Positions 38,392-49,359 of a stretch of 64,000 nt of DNA are shown here, one piece after another (the first letter of the stretch is position 1; every line of letters begins with the position of its first letter). This DNA is from Oxytricha trifallax (taxonomy: Eukaryota > Ciliophora > Spirotrichea > Sporadotrichida > Oxytrichidae), in assembly GCA_000711775.1 (NCBI GenBank), contig ARYC01018370.1:46570-110569 (forward strand), written 5' to 3'. Below the pieces are notes generated by a model. It saw only the letters and a list, made by a program, of their open reading frames with translations, was not told where the DNA came from and made no database searches. The translations under genes were made by a program, and so were the position numbers.

Positions 38392-38973
38392 ATGACATAC
38401 TTCTTGAACCAAGCATTAAAACTAAAAAAAGATCTTATACACAGCTCTCTAGCGTGGATAAATCAAGTCACAAAGGAAAGCCTAGCAACTGTTGCACAAC
38501 TAATACATGCAACATACTAACTAGGATTTCACACTCTCTCAAGATTCTAATAACACCTAATATACTAAGTGTTTGAAAAAATAGTAGGATCTGACACGTG
38601 TTTTAAAGAACAACTTTAAACAATCTTAACAAACAAACTTCAACTCACATCATATTCGTTAGACTACATGATACTAATAGAGGATATAGTTCTAAACACA
38701 GAATACCCTATGAACATCAAACAATTTACCCAAGAACTTCTTATTCAAACAATTTCAACAGCGGTAATACTGAGTTTCTCTAATCAGATGTCGATAAATA
38801 AACTTTGTGAACTCCAAGAAATGCACACAAAAATTTTCTTAACAACAGCACACAGAGGTAATATTATTTAATTATAGTATGGTAGCCATACAAAAATAGT
38901 CATAGCAAATATCCTCAACATCTTTGAGCCGATAACAAAGAATGAAGTTATAGTAAAACACTAAGGTCTTTGA
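38392..38973 (+). CDS. Unrecognised ORF, 193 aa
   Basis: An intact frame from ATG 38392 to TGA 38971 in the ciliate code. It is all helical in appearance, with hydrophobic patches (for example TISTAVILSFSNQ), Gln from TAA/TAG, and C/A-ending codons as in the 1.9-kb gene. A motif GFHTLSRFQQHL resembles GFSTLNQFQIQL in that gene, which hints at a shared family. It lies just inside the left terminal repeat and 39 bp before the 288-aa ORF, so the two are probably expressed together. The function is unknown. It is not the TBE companion protein, despite its similar size. Confidence 0.65.
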
Positions 38974-39012
38974 ACAAACAAGACCTAATCAGCATAATCT
39001 ACTTAAGACACC

Positions 39013-39879
39013 ATGATTGAAGAGAGTGAAATGGAAGAACAAAAATCCAGTGACGCACCCATCTAAACTGCTATCTAATAACAAAACTAAAGAATTAACT
39101 AAAGTGCGTAACTGGAGAAATTTAAAAACTAAAAACGTGACGCACGCACTTAAACCAATGACGCACTTACTAATAAATATAAAAAATTAAAATCAGATAA
39201 TAATAAATTAGTACTTAAATACAATAACATAAAAGATTCTATGAACATAGTTAATGATGAATACTTCTCAGAAAGAGAAGTAAACAACATGTTAAAGATC
39301 CTACAACTCACTCTGCCCACAAATATATTCAATGAACTAGACCTAACATAAACATTTCATTGGGATCATTTCATGTTTTCAATCGCTAAAGACGTCCTAA
39401 AAATCCCAATAATTTATAAAAGTCTTAGCTCATGGAGTCGAGTTGGAGAAAATAAGATAATACTCCTTCTTACCAATGAAGACACAGAAGGAGAACCTCC
39501 TGACAAATGGTTCTAACCCTAAACAAGTACCCCTAACTAAAGAGGATACATTCCTCCAGGAGTAGGAGTTATCTCTGATGATCCTTCAACATACAGGACA
39601 CTAGCATATCTAGACTAAATCCTAATAGATCTAGAAGAACCACACAGGGAAAAAACCCTCAAACATATAGAATTTTTTATGGGGAGCATAATGAACCTTC
39701 ATGACAATGAAGAGTTTGATAAACTTGAGCAACTTCTAATATAATCAAGAAGACTAGCAATACAAATATCAAACAAAGATAAGATCTCAGTCGCCCAGTG
39801 TACAGTGGAATACTACCAACACAACGAACCACTAAACTAAATACTAACGGAAGACTTAAACAAAAACTTTCCGTAGTGA
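39013..39879 (+). CDS. Unrecognised ORF, 288 aa
   Basis: An intact frame from ATG 39013 to TGA 39877. It has a charged, Gln-rich start with coiled-coil character (about residues 20-80), then a globular part with WDHFMFSIAKDV and a Pro/Gly loop GYIPPGVGVISDD, and ends NFPQ. Codon use is C/A-ending. I do not recognise a domain, catalytic motif or membrane segment. Being uninterrupted while the nested TBE genes are broken suggests selection or recent origin. Confidence 0.65.
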
Positions 39880-39934
39880 TTAATTATAAACACCTAAAAG
39901 GACTAGTTCCTTACATATATTTAACATATATATT

Positions 39935-39961
39935 CATCCGGGGGGCCTTGAGCCCCCGATG
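39935..39961 (+). terminator. GC hairpin after the 288-aa ORF
   Basis: CATC plus GGGGG pairs with CCCCC plus GATG around a GCCTTGAG loop, with one bulged C. An ATT-rich tract follows (39965-40000). It has the same arrangement as at 4257-4311. The role is inferred: a 3' end or element structure. Confidence 0.4.
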
Positions 39962-40028
39962 AGGATTAATTATTATTATATTATTATTATATTATTATTA
40001 AATATATATAATAATATTAGTGGTCTAG

Positions 40029-40101
40029 TGGTCTGGCAGGGTTTTTAGTGGTCAGGTGGTCAGGGCGGTCTGGCAGGGTTTTTGGTGGTCGGGTGGTCTG
40101 A
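40029..40101 (+). repeat. G-rich tandem repeat, two units of about 36 bp
   Basis: The unit GGTCTGGCAGGGTTTTT plus GTGGTC and GGTGGTC variants occurs twice (40029-40064 and 40066-40101). A single inverted copy lies beyond the TBE near 45040-45070, so this is part of the outer element's internal inverted repeat. Confidence 0.7.
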
Positions 40102-40458
40102 GAGGTCTGTCCTGGTGTAAGAGTTGGTTCTTACTTGTGAAATTTTCTCAATTTCTCTTGTCATAAGTCAATATTTTTAAGGAAGTTCATTCTGAATTGA
40201 TAGAAGTTAATATCTGGAAGATAGACATCAGCAACGGCTCACAAAAAAGATGTAGCTGCCAGCATTATCGTTCGTGGGTGGAGTGGCAGAGTATATTTGA
40301 GCGCGTTAGTAATTGGATCTATAGCATTCAAAACCCCTGAAATTGTTTGATTGAGTTTTTGATTGATGGAAGTAGACTATTAACGCATGCTTTTTTAAGG
40401 TTTTATTAGGGTTTATGTAGGAGTTTAATGTTTAAATATTAGTAATTTAAGTGAGTAT

Positions 40459-41507
40459 ATGCGAGGTTTGTGGTCAGTTTATGACAGTGATTATATAGAT
40501 TTATTGTTTAAGTTGCGTTATGGATGTAATGATTATAGTGATCAAATCAGACCTATTCTAAATTACACATCTATTGCAAGACTGCTCCATAAATCTCCTG
40601 CTTCTGTTAGGTCACATTGTCTATTAGCATTGAATTTAAAGAGATAGAATCTTAATTCTAAGCCTAAAAGACCTTTAAAATTTTAGTAGCATTATATCAA
40701 TTATCTTATTAATGATAAGACTCTTAAATACTGGGCTCATTTCTCTCTGGTCTAGAGAGCTGTGATGTTTTAATTGCCAATTTCCTGAACTACATATCTC
40801 TGCATAATCCATAGATAATATCTATAAAAAGAATGGTATATCTTACAAGACAGTCAATCTCATTAAGAGAGTGATCGACTTTAATGTTCCATTTTATAAG
40901 GATAATTTAAATTATATAATCGATTAAATGCAGTGGGCATAATATAAAGTTCATACACGCTGATGAGGCAGTATTCACGTTTAATACCTTTATATCAAGG
41001 TATTGGTATAAGATGTACAGCAACATAAAAGTTTATGATAAAAAGGTTAAGGCTTAAACTCATGCAATTTTTGGATGAATAAGTGAAGATAGTGGCCTCG
41101 AGAAGAATGTTATTCACTCTCGTTCTATAAAGACTGAATAATATATTAAGTTCTTGCAATATATCAGAGATAAGTACGCTGACTAAGAGATTATTCAATT
41201 CGTTGATAACTTGTCAGTTCATAAAACTAAAGACTCAAGGAAGGAATATGAAAGGCTTAATATAACACCTGTATTTAATGTTCCTTATAGGCCTTAGTTC
41301 AATGGAATTGAATTGTATTGGGGGTTATTGAAAGGTCATTATAAGAAATTGCTGCTCTACCATCTGATGCATGATTTAAAGTAGATACAGTCGATTTTAT
41401 TAAGAGTGCTGCTAAGAGAGTCAGCTATGAGAAAGCTAAAGTATGCGCAAGAGAAGGGAGATTTTGTGTATATAAATAAGTTTTAGATTTTAGATTTAAA
41501 CGAATGA
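40459..41507 (+). pseudogene. TBE 42-kDa-type transposase, broken
   Basis: DDE transposase with HADEAVFTFN (first Asp), FVDNLSVHKTKD (second Asp) and PQFNGIELYWGLLKGHYKK (Glu). Comparison with copy 2 at 62705 shows a 1-nt gain near 40770, an 8-nt loss near 40940 and a GGA-to-TGA change near 41080. The ATG is chosen because both copies share it and the leader. The gene ends at TGA 41505, 6 bp before the stop of the convergent companion gene. It is inactive as written. Confidence 0.9.
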
Positions 41508-41513
41508 ATAAGT

Positions 41514-42293
41514 TCACATATTAAATTTGCCCGTAAAGGGATTTAGCTTCTCTTTCTTTTCTTCTTATTAAGACTTGCTTGGGCCCATAATTCTTCTCTT
41601 AGTGCAAGCCCCTGCATCTATGTTCATCTCTTCTGGATTTTAGAAATCTTTGAAGAGTCTCTTACTCAATTCATGCTTTACTTGAGACTTTCTCTCTCCG
41701 TTTAATTTGCTGCGCTCTTTCATCAAGTATATAGAAGTACCAGGTTTTTCTATAAAGTTAGGAGACTAAGCTAACTTGAGATGAAAGGATGCTTTTGCAG
41801 TTCCTACAGCCAGTGTCACTTATTTTAATACCTTGCTTCTCTTTTTCTTCAGGAGAGATGCTGTAGCGTTTCTTATGAGCTTCTTAAATTACTTCACTAA
41901 AGTACTCTGGTTTAAGAGTTTCAAGAAATCCAAAGAAGAAGTTTCTCTCTGGTAACTATTTGAGAGTTGTAACTTTGATGGTATTTACAGAGCAACATCT
42001 GGATCACTCATCGCATCATCATAGAGATTTGTAACTGAAATTTGAGGGTAGTTAGGTATCTCAATCATCTTTATTTCATTGGTCTTAAAAGCTTTTTTCT
42101 CTTCACTTAGTAAGGCTTTTAAGAATGATATTTTTTTTCCTTCCTGAGTTGGCAAGAACTTTCCAACTATGGTTAATATATTAGTATTTGATAAAAGCTT
42201 ACCTTGCTATACCAAATATCTATAGAGGTCCTCCTTACTTCGAAAATTTCCTATCAATTCTTGAGATTGTATTCTCTTCATTGCATCATTCAT
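41514..42293 (-). pseudogene. TBE companion (22-kDa-type) gene with intron
   Basis: Read on the minus strand from ATG 42293. It has a 36-nt intron, donor GTAAGC at 42202 and acceptor CATAG at 42167. The protein shows LVQ then VGKFLPTQEGKKISFLKALL and, after a frameshift near 41990, LPERNFFFGFLETLKPEYF and a C-terminal CRNCKS. It stops at TGA 41514. It is the counterpart of the minus-strand genes at 25.9-26.7 and 57.2-57.6 kb. The function is unknown; co-occurrence with three transposases suggests a transposition partner. Confidence 0.75.
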
Positions 42294-42836
42294 AAAAATT
42301 GTTAAAATTTCCAGAATTAAATGAATAATCAAGAATTTATACACGCTATTTTATTAGTAATTTTATTTAATTATATTAAAATGGCACGTATCTCGAAATC
42401 GATGAAATTTTGAGATACGTGCAATAAATCGAATTAATTAATCAAATTCAAACTAAGTCTATATAAATGAAATTATGTTTTAAAAATATTAAAGTTCATA
42501 TTATAATTTTTTAATTTATGCGTGCTTAACATATTAAATAATTATTCTATATTCAAAATTTTGAAATGCTTTAGTTTACATAATTAATTAATTAACATTA
42601 TTATAAATTACTTATTAGTTAATAATATGAACTTTAATATTTTTAAAACATAATTTCATTTATATAGACTTAGTTTGAACTTAATTAGTTAATTCGATTT
42701 ATTTGGCACGTATCTCAAAATTTCATCGATTTCGAGATACGTGCCATTTTAATATATTTAAATAAAATTACTAATAAAATAGCGTGTATAAATTCTTGAT
42801 TATTCATTTAATTCTGGAAATTTTAACAATTTTTAT
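42292..42836. repeat. Foldback insertion in the TBE with nested hairpins
   Basis: Arms of about 190 bp (42292-42480 and 42640-42836) are inverted copies. Within each arm GCACGTATCTC and GAGATACGTGC pair again, giving hairpins within the palindrome. It lies between the divergent companion and zinc-finger/kinase genes, that is in their shared promoter region. It has no coding capacity. Confidence 0.9.
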
Positions 42837-43415
42837 CAATTCATAGACTCCATCATGCTTCCACTTTCTATCAATGTTTATGAAATTTAAAATTATGGAT
42901 ATCCACTCTAAACTTACTAAAATTTTACAACTGAATAGAGAGATCCAACTGGGAGGTCAACCTGAATAAGATAGTAAGAGAAAGATGGAAGAACTTTCTC
43001 CAAGTTTCAAAGTTTGACTTCCATTTTTATCAAATTTTCTCCATTAAACTGCTCCTACTAATAATTAATTTAATTAGGTGGTGCTCCTAATTTATTTAAA
43101 ACTTAATTAGGTGGTTATATCAAAGTTCAAAACCGTATTAGGAGGTACATTAAAAAATTAAATTTTAAAACCTCCCCTCCTAAATTTACAAGAACAGCTT
43201 TAGGAGCACCACTAACTTCACAAAACACATTTAGGTGCATTTTAATGTATAAAATGGATGAATTAGTATATAAATTATCACTAAATTTAAGAAATATAAA
43301 ACTAATCTCTCGTACTCTGTTCTCATTAAACCTCTCTAAACCTTTGAGGATATGCTCTTACTCTTGTATAAATAGAATTTAAATAGAATGTATAATTATT
43401 AATAGTATTTATAAA

Positions 43416-44890
43416 ATGAGCGGTAATTTACTTAGAAAAGCGGAATTGCTTGGCATTAGCCAGCAAAAATTTTCTTTCATGAATCAAAAGAAAATTGAGA
43501 CTTGCGATGCCTCTACCTAGTACGAACCTTAAATTTTCTAACTTTAGGTATCAGACTTTGAATAGCAATTCAGTTGTTAAATAGAAATACAGAGCTAAGA
43601 AATTTAATGCGAAGTTCCAGTGAAAATGGTTGAAGAGGAGGAAGAGAAAAAAGAAATAAAAGCATTAAATTTATGTGAAGAGTGTGAGAAGAACTTCACT
43701 TATAGATATGCTCTCAAGTGCCATATCTTAGAGCAGCATTCTAGCAAGCCCAAGCTCTATCTTAAGCATGACAAGATAGATGGATAATATTTTTACCCTT
43801 ACTGCAATAAGTAATACAATAATTGAAGGGATTTAAAAGTTCATCTATAAAACCATCATCGCAAAAAGTTTGAAGTAATAGATCCAGAGATTGGTGAAGC
43901 CTTCCTTTTAAAAAGAAAGCCAAGAGACCCTTTAGAAACTTTGGAACAAAGAGTAAAGAAAGAAAATAAACTTATTAAAGCAGTTAGAAACCTCCTAGCC
44001 CAGAGATACTAAAAATCACTCTTAAGAATCATGCACTTAAACTTCAAATATATTGAATGTAATTGACCTTAAAGAGTGTAAAGATAGTTATCTTATCGTT
44101 GAAGATAAATTTGAGAACAAAGTCATAACAGATAAGTAGTTCGTATACAAGATATATCCGTTCAACTACTTCAAATGCGATGACAAGTATCAAATGGAAT
44201 TCGTAAATGAATACCAAGCACTTACGAAGTCAAGAGATAGATAGTGCAGATTTATAATAAAGCTCGATGCTATTCTGCTTGCTCAAGATCATGTAGATTT
44301 TCTCTTCCCTATATTAAATGACATTAAGAGACTACATTTAAGATTAAAGGATACCAAAGTAGTTACCTCTTATTCTTACAAATATTTGCAAAGGCATTAA
44401 GGAGCTGCGCACTCTTGGATATGTTCATAGAGATTTGAAGACTGAGAATATAATGCTTGACTTTTCACCTCTCAGAGTAGTAATAATAGATTTCAAAAGA
44501 TCATAGAGAGTTGAAGCTTCAGGACTTGGTAACGCTCATGGTACTCCTGGATACTTTCCAGAAAGGGAGGACTGGAAAAATGGTGATATTAAGTGGGATG
44601 TTTGGGCACTAGCAGCAATTATTGCTGAATGCGATATGTAGAGAAATGATTATTATAGCTGTAAGAGAAAGAAAGATTCAAAACAGAGAATACAGCAATA
44701 TCTAGACAAGAATAAGATAAAAGGTAGAATGAAAGATATGGCTGAGTAGATAATCATTAAGCCTAACCATAGAGAGGAGCATATAATTGACTAAATTGTA
44801 AGTTGGATAGGAGAGATAAAGTTTAGAAAGCTGTCTCATGATGCCAAAGTATTGTTTGAGTGTATAATAAAAATAAAACACTTGCATTAC
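43416..44890 (+). pseudogene. TBE zinc-finger/protein-kinase gene (57-kDa-type)
   Basis: From ATG 43416: a charged N-terminus, a C2H2 finger CEECEKNFTYRYALKCH...H, and a second finger with a lost first Cys and a TGA in it (YCNKQYNN then stop). After a shift near 44045 there is a kinase N-lobe (FVYKIYPF as the Lys site), and after a shift near 44375 the kinase core: VHRDLKTENIMLD, then IIDFKRS in the DFG place, GTPGYFPER and WDVWALAA. The stop is not clear and the frame runs into the terminal repeat. It is inactive as written. Confidence 0.85.
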
Positions 44891-45353
44891 ACACTAATTT
44901 ATATTACATTTAACCCTAAACCCCTACATATGCCTATCAAAACCCTAATAAAATATGCATTAATAGTCTACTTTCATCAATAAAAAACTCAATCAAACAA
45001 CTTCAGGGGTTTTTGGGGTTTTGATTGGTGCAGACCACCAAAAACCCTGCCAGACCACTAGACCACTAATATTATTATATATATTTAATTAATTAATTAA
45101 ACTTATAAATTTAAAATAGATTACTGTTTAACTTAATGTATTAAAATAAGAATTAAGAACATTCCTAATCACTGGCTGTTATATATAATAATTTAAAAAA
45201 TATCTTTTTTATTTTTGAATTTTCCTTTTCAAATATATTTCAATAATACTGTTTTTATATTGCAGTCAAAGTACTTCTAAATCTAAGTCGAAGTATATAT
45301 AATACTTAACAAAAATAACTGATAACTTTATTTAACTATAAATTCTTTCTTTG

Positions 45354-45620
45354 ATGGAGAAAGACAGAACAATATCAACCACAAGTATTTAGATCGATAC
45401 TGATAAATAATTTTTAAAATGCAATCCGATCAAAAGTTCGAGGGCCTAATTCAAAAAAACTTAAAGCAAATTCCTTTAATGTTCCAATTTCCTTTTAATC
45501 TTATTCGGGTTTTGTTATTATTTTTTTATGTCATTTTCGTCACCTTTTAGTTCATTCAGTGCCTTACTTCAAATACTTTATTTTTAATTCACTATCCTAA
45601 TATTTTCTTTTCAGTTATGA
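45354..45620 (+). CDS. Possible 88-aa ORF with membrane tail
   Basis: ATG 45354 to TGA 45618. The N-terminal half is polar (MEKDRTISTTSIQIDTDK). The C-terminal half is very hydrophobic (LLILFGFCYYFF and again ILIFSF), suggesting one or two membrane segments. It lies just outside the right end of the outer element. No family is recognised. Confidence 0.35.
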
Positions 45621-46292
45621 TAATTCTTAATCTAAGCAAAACTTGGTTTCAATTTCTTTAAAAAAAATAATAAATAACTTAAATATATTTTAATAGATTT
45701 TTTTGTAAAAAAATATATAAATATTAAACTTAAATATTTTTAACCTTGATTTAATGGATTACTTTGTATGCATTTATAATATTTAAAAAGTTTTTATATA
45801 TAAATTAATATATTTTTATTGTGATAAAATTGTACTGCTTTTAAGATTATTATTGAATATACTTATTATAAATTATATAAAGTCAATTAGAATTCCAATG
45901 TCTCCATTTATTCTTTTGTTAAATATGAATTAATTTATAATTTGTTTATAATATCATTAAAGATCCCTTAATTTTAATTTCCATCCAAAAATTATATAAT
46001 ATTAAAGATGCTTAGAGCAAAATTCTTAAATTTTTATATTAATAATTATAAATACAATTTATATTTAATTAATTAGCACAGTTTTTTTTAAAAAATTTAC
46101 AATTTCACTAGATTCCTTAAGAAAAGCATGGAAACAGATCTGATTTGAAAAAAATAGTTTTTAATTAAGTATTTTATAATTTACTATGAATATCATTGAA
46201 AACATTATAAAAATGTATTTGAAACATAATAAAATATGCGAGTTTACAACGACTTGATTAATATTAATAATTTATAGATGTCAGTAATTGTA

Positions 46293-46764
46293 TCAATTTT
46301 TAGTCAGTTTTTATTGAGAGATTCTTCTGCTATGATCCATCTGTACTCTTTGGGACTTTAGATGAGTTTACTTGACTGATCTTAAGGTACTTTCCATTGT
46401 CTTCCCATCATTATTATTATTATATTTTTGATTGACTAGGTTGCTTTTTGCTTCACCGATGTTCCCAATTATTTCACTAATTCTGCATTCCAGTTAGTGT
46501 AGTGATTGTAACACTCCATTTTATTCTTTCCCGTTCCTCATAACTATCTTCATCAAAGTGCTTGTATAAGAATTCTGGTTTATTCCCTGAGGCCCCATTA
46601 TCCTCCATCTCCCTCTACCAAAGCAATTCATTCTTGTATTCAACAATTTTGATTAATCTTCTTAATTAAAGATTGCATAGTATCTTTAAATATTGAGTCG
46701 ATCTTTTGCAGATAACGAGTATGAAACCTTTTCCAAAAATTCTAGAGCTAGTAGATTTGTCCAT
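46293..46764 (-). pseudogene. Minus-strand gene fragment, coiled-coil-like
   Basis: ATG 46764 begins MDKSTSSRIFGKGF and is open to a TGA at 46474. A second frame overlapping its end (CRISEIIGNIGEAKSNLVN) continues to TGA 46293, so one frameshift near 46500 probably splits one protein. It is Glu/Lys/Asn-rich and likely helical. No family is recognised. It may belong with the minus-strand frame at 46926-47285. Confidence 0.35.
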
Positions 46765-46925
46765 TTGAATTAATATTAATAATATTTATAATAATTATAA
46801 TTTTTTACATAAATCATTGATTATTTTAGAAATATTCAAAAAGCTAGTTATTTTAATGGAATACCAATATTATAAAGTAGAAAATTTTTTTGGAGCTTCG
46901 GTGAAGTCTTTATGTATGACTCACT

Positions 46926-47285
46926 TCATAATTTAACAAAAACAAATTCTAGGCAAGCTGCAAGAATGTATCCACAATTCTTTGCGCATCTGAATATCAG
47001 GTTTGAAAATATTTTTACTATCAACAATTGCAACTAAAGGATGGCAAAGAGTTAAGTCGGCTAGAGCTGAATTTCTACCTAAATAATTCCAACATAGCAT
47101 CTCTTTCCCTTAAACATTAGATAAGCAGAAAAGTCTTTCCCTTGAGAGCAGTTCTCTATAAAAAGTACCAAATAACTGCTCCTCAGCTCTATAGAATCTA
47201 TAGAAATTTGAGTTATAAGTAATAAAATCGTCAACAATAACTTTGAATACCTTAATGGAAAGTTGGTCTTTGGATTAATTAAAGT
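46926..47285 (-). CDS. Minus-strand open segment, about 119 codons
   Basis: Open and coding-like on the minus strand, with balanced use of Cys, Trp and Arg (it includes RKELWIHSCSLPRICFC). A second frame is also fairly open, so the exact frame is uncertain. A GTGAGT donor-like site lies at its 3' side, so it could be an exon joined to 46293-46764. Confidence 0.3.
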
Positions 47286-47656
47286 TTATTCACAATTTTA
47301 TTAAATATCTCAAACTTAACCATCAAGATGATTAACGACTATACTATAAAATAATCATAAAATAAATTTGCATGTGATTTTAAATTAAAGTGAGAAATTA
47401 CTCAAATTTTTTTTACAAAAGTGAGATTTTACTAAAGACTGAGATTTATATAAAAAAGCATAACATAAGTAAATTATCATCTAACTTACCCAATTTGATT
47501 TAAACTTTTCAAAATTAAATTCTGATCAATTTTGTTGGTGCCATAAATTCACTAATTTAGATAATAATTTATGAATTTCCTAGGATTCAAAACAAATAAT
47601 TAGAAATATTGATCAAATTTGTAAGTTAATTTCAAATTATTTAAAATTTTGATAAG

Positions 47657-48250
47657 ATGAAGGAAGACGATGTCAAAGTACATGAAATTAGGGACCTCTA
47701 ATACGAACATAGATCAAAGAAGCATTTGAGAACCTTCATCAGATTTAAATGGACACTTTAGCATTTATAACAAAGAAAGAGTGGTACTCTCTCCCCAAAA
47801 TCAGTAAATCACTATGAGATTCTTGAAGAATCTTTTTACTGGGTGAAAGCCTTCTTAAAAGCACAGACATATAGACTTTAAATTTACATCTCTATGAAGA
47901 ACTCTCAGACAATTGGCAGAGAATTCATAAAGAATCATGGATACGAGGAGGTTGATAAATTCAAATAGTTGAAGTATACCAAGGCTAGTAAAAGAAATTG
48001 CGGATGGGCTCTTATAGTTGTTTTTCAAATTTCATAATCGCTTAAAAAAGCCTAATATCTTGGCCAATCAGAGAGCCAAGAATGTGGTGATAACTACTGT
48101 AATAGAGCATTCGAGAAACAAGACTAAATTTAAAGTTTAGTGCAAAAGATGTGTCTTGACAAGCTGAACATGAAAGTCAATGACAAGGACCATAGTGTTC
48201 GGCTAGGATGGACTAATTTTGGAAATGAGCGAATAAAGCTAAATGATTGA
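47657..48250 (+). CDS. Unrecognised intact ORF, 197 aa
   Basis: ATG 47657 to TGA 48248 with many internal TAA/TAG as Gln and no TGA. It begins MKEDDVKVHEIRDLQYEHR, is rich in Lys, Gln and aromatic residues, and has Cys pairs late (RNCGWAL and ECGDNYCNRAF) that might bind a metal. It is one of few uninterrupted genes here. It is divergently placed from the minus-strand frames at 46.3-47.3 kb. No domain is recognised. Confidence 0.6.
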
Positions 48251-49330
48251 TCATAATTAAAATTAAAACAATACATCCTTGTGTATCTAATTTCTGCATT
48301 CCTATAATTTTAGTTAAAATTCTTCATGAAAATTAAGTAGTTTAAAGTATATCTAATATAATCAAAATGATTTCATGAATAATAATGTGTTATTTCAATA
48401 AAAAACCTTAATGCAAATAAATTAATAATTTATTTAGAATAAATCCTTCTTAATAATTAAGATTGATTTATTTATGACTATTAATAAAACCTCAAAGATC
48501 AATTAAGAAGCGAGGATTTGAGTTATTCTTAATTAGATTAAAATCAAATTATTATTGGCTTATGATTATAAAGTCTGGGCTAATTATTAAACTATTAGCT
48601 CGATTAATTGTATTTAATATAATCCAATTAGAGTATGAATATATGAAATTAGCCTAATTAAATTCAATTTCTGCTAATAATTATTAAATTTAAATCTAAT
48701 TGTTCTTACTCCTAAACTCCCTTCTTAATTGATCGATGGGATTTATAAATATATAATTAATTATAATTAAAAAACATTCCTAATTATTTTTATTTAATTT
48801 ATTATCATTAATATGAAGTAGTTGACCTAAAATGAGAAAAAATTTTAATAGAAATAATCTCAAACAAGTATGAGTTATTAAGTACAAAATTGCATTTTCA
48901 TATAGAAATTACTTCAATTCTTTATTGAATTAGGTTTAATTAAGCTTATTCAATAAGTTCTAAAATTTATAAATTAAAAATCTCTTATTTTATATTTCTA
49001 TACAATAAGTTATCCTTAATATCAAATCATGAATCTAAATTTGATTATGAATTAATTTATTAAAAGAAACAAAGATATCTAGAGGGGTTTTATGTTACAT
49101 AAATATAATGTTTTATAATATAATTAATAAAGAAGTCAAGGTATTTAAATAAAAGAGAAATTTGAATTCGGATAAGTAGGTTGTTAATTTTTAGAAATAA
49201 GAATGAAGTGATGACTACGTAGTTTTGAGTTATTATTAATTAGAAAGTGAGTGAGAATACATATATACATGAAACTAATTGCTTATGATTTTTAATTGTT
49301 TACCAATAAATAATTATTAGTTAACTTGTG
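48251..49330. other. AT-rich with short inverted repeats
   Basis: GATCAATTAAGAAGCGAGG (about 48497) has an inverted partner near 48709-48736, part of a loose inverted-repeat region of about 240 bp. No coding sequence was found. Confidence 0.4.
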
Positions 49331-49333
49331 CAC

Positions 49334-49359
49334 ATCACTCTCATTTGCGTGAGAGTGAT
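49334..49359. terminator. 10-bp perfect hairpin at the gene end
   Basis: ATCACTCTCA pairs with TGAGAGTGAT around TTTGCG. It lies at the 3' side of the minus-strand gene 49360-50115, as GC hairpins lie after the genes ending at 4176 and 39879. Confidence 0.5.

Larger units (their letters stand above)
40329..45023. mobile_element. TBE transposon (copy 1), complete, nested
   Basis: The ends are inverted: CAAAACCCCTGAAATTGTTT on the left and GGGGTTTTTGGGGTTTTG on the right, with about 100 bp of matching terminal sequence including GTAGACTATTAA. ATT is duplicated at 40326-40328 and 45024-45026, the ANT target known for TBE. The element is 4695 bp. Removing the internal palindrome (about 545 bp) gives about 4.15 kb, the known TBE1 size. 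It encodes transposase (+), companion (-) and zinc-finger/kinase (+), all mutated. Confidence 0.95.
38165..45246. mobile_element. Outer inverted-repeat element containing a TBE
   Basis: Terminal inverted repeats of about 165-175 bp: left 38165-38338, right 45083-45246, sharing blocks such as AATTCAAAAATAAAAAAG and CAGTAATCTATTTTAAATTT. A second internal inverted pair (about 39999-40060 and 45030-45090) carries GGTCTAGTGGTCTGGCAGGG. Removing the nested TBE and one ATT leaves about 2.38 kb with two ORFs (193 and 288 aa). No transposase is visible in the outer part, so it is either mobilised in trans or of an unknown type. Confidence 0.75.

Noticed and set aside
38392..38973. The 193-aa ORF as the TBE 22-kDa protein
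   Set aside because: It lies outside the TBE ends, has different codon use, and lacks the LP and FF blocks of the real companion gene found inside the TBE.
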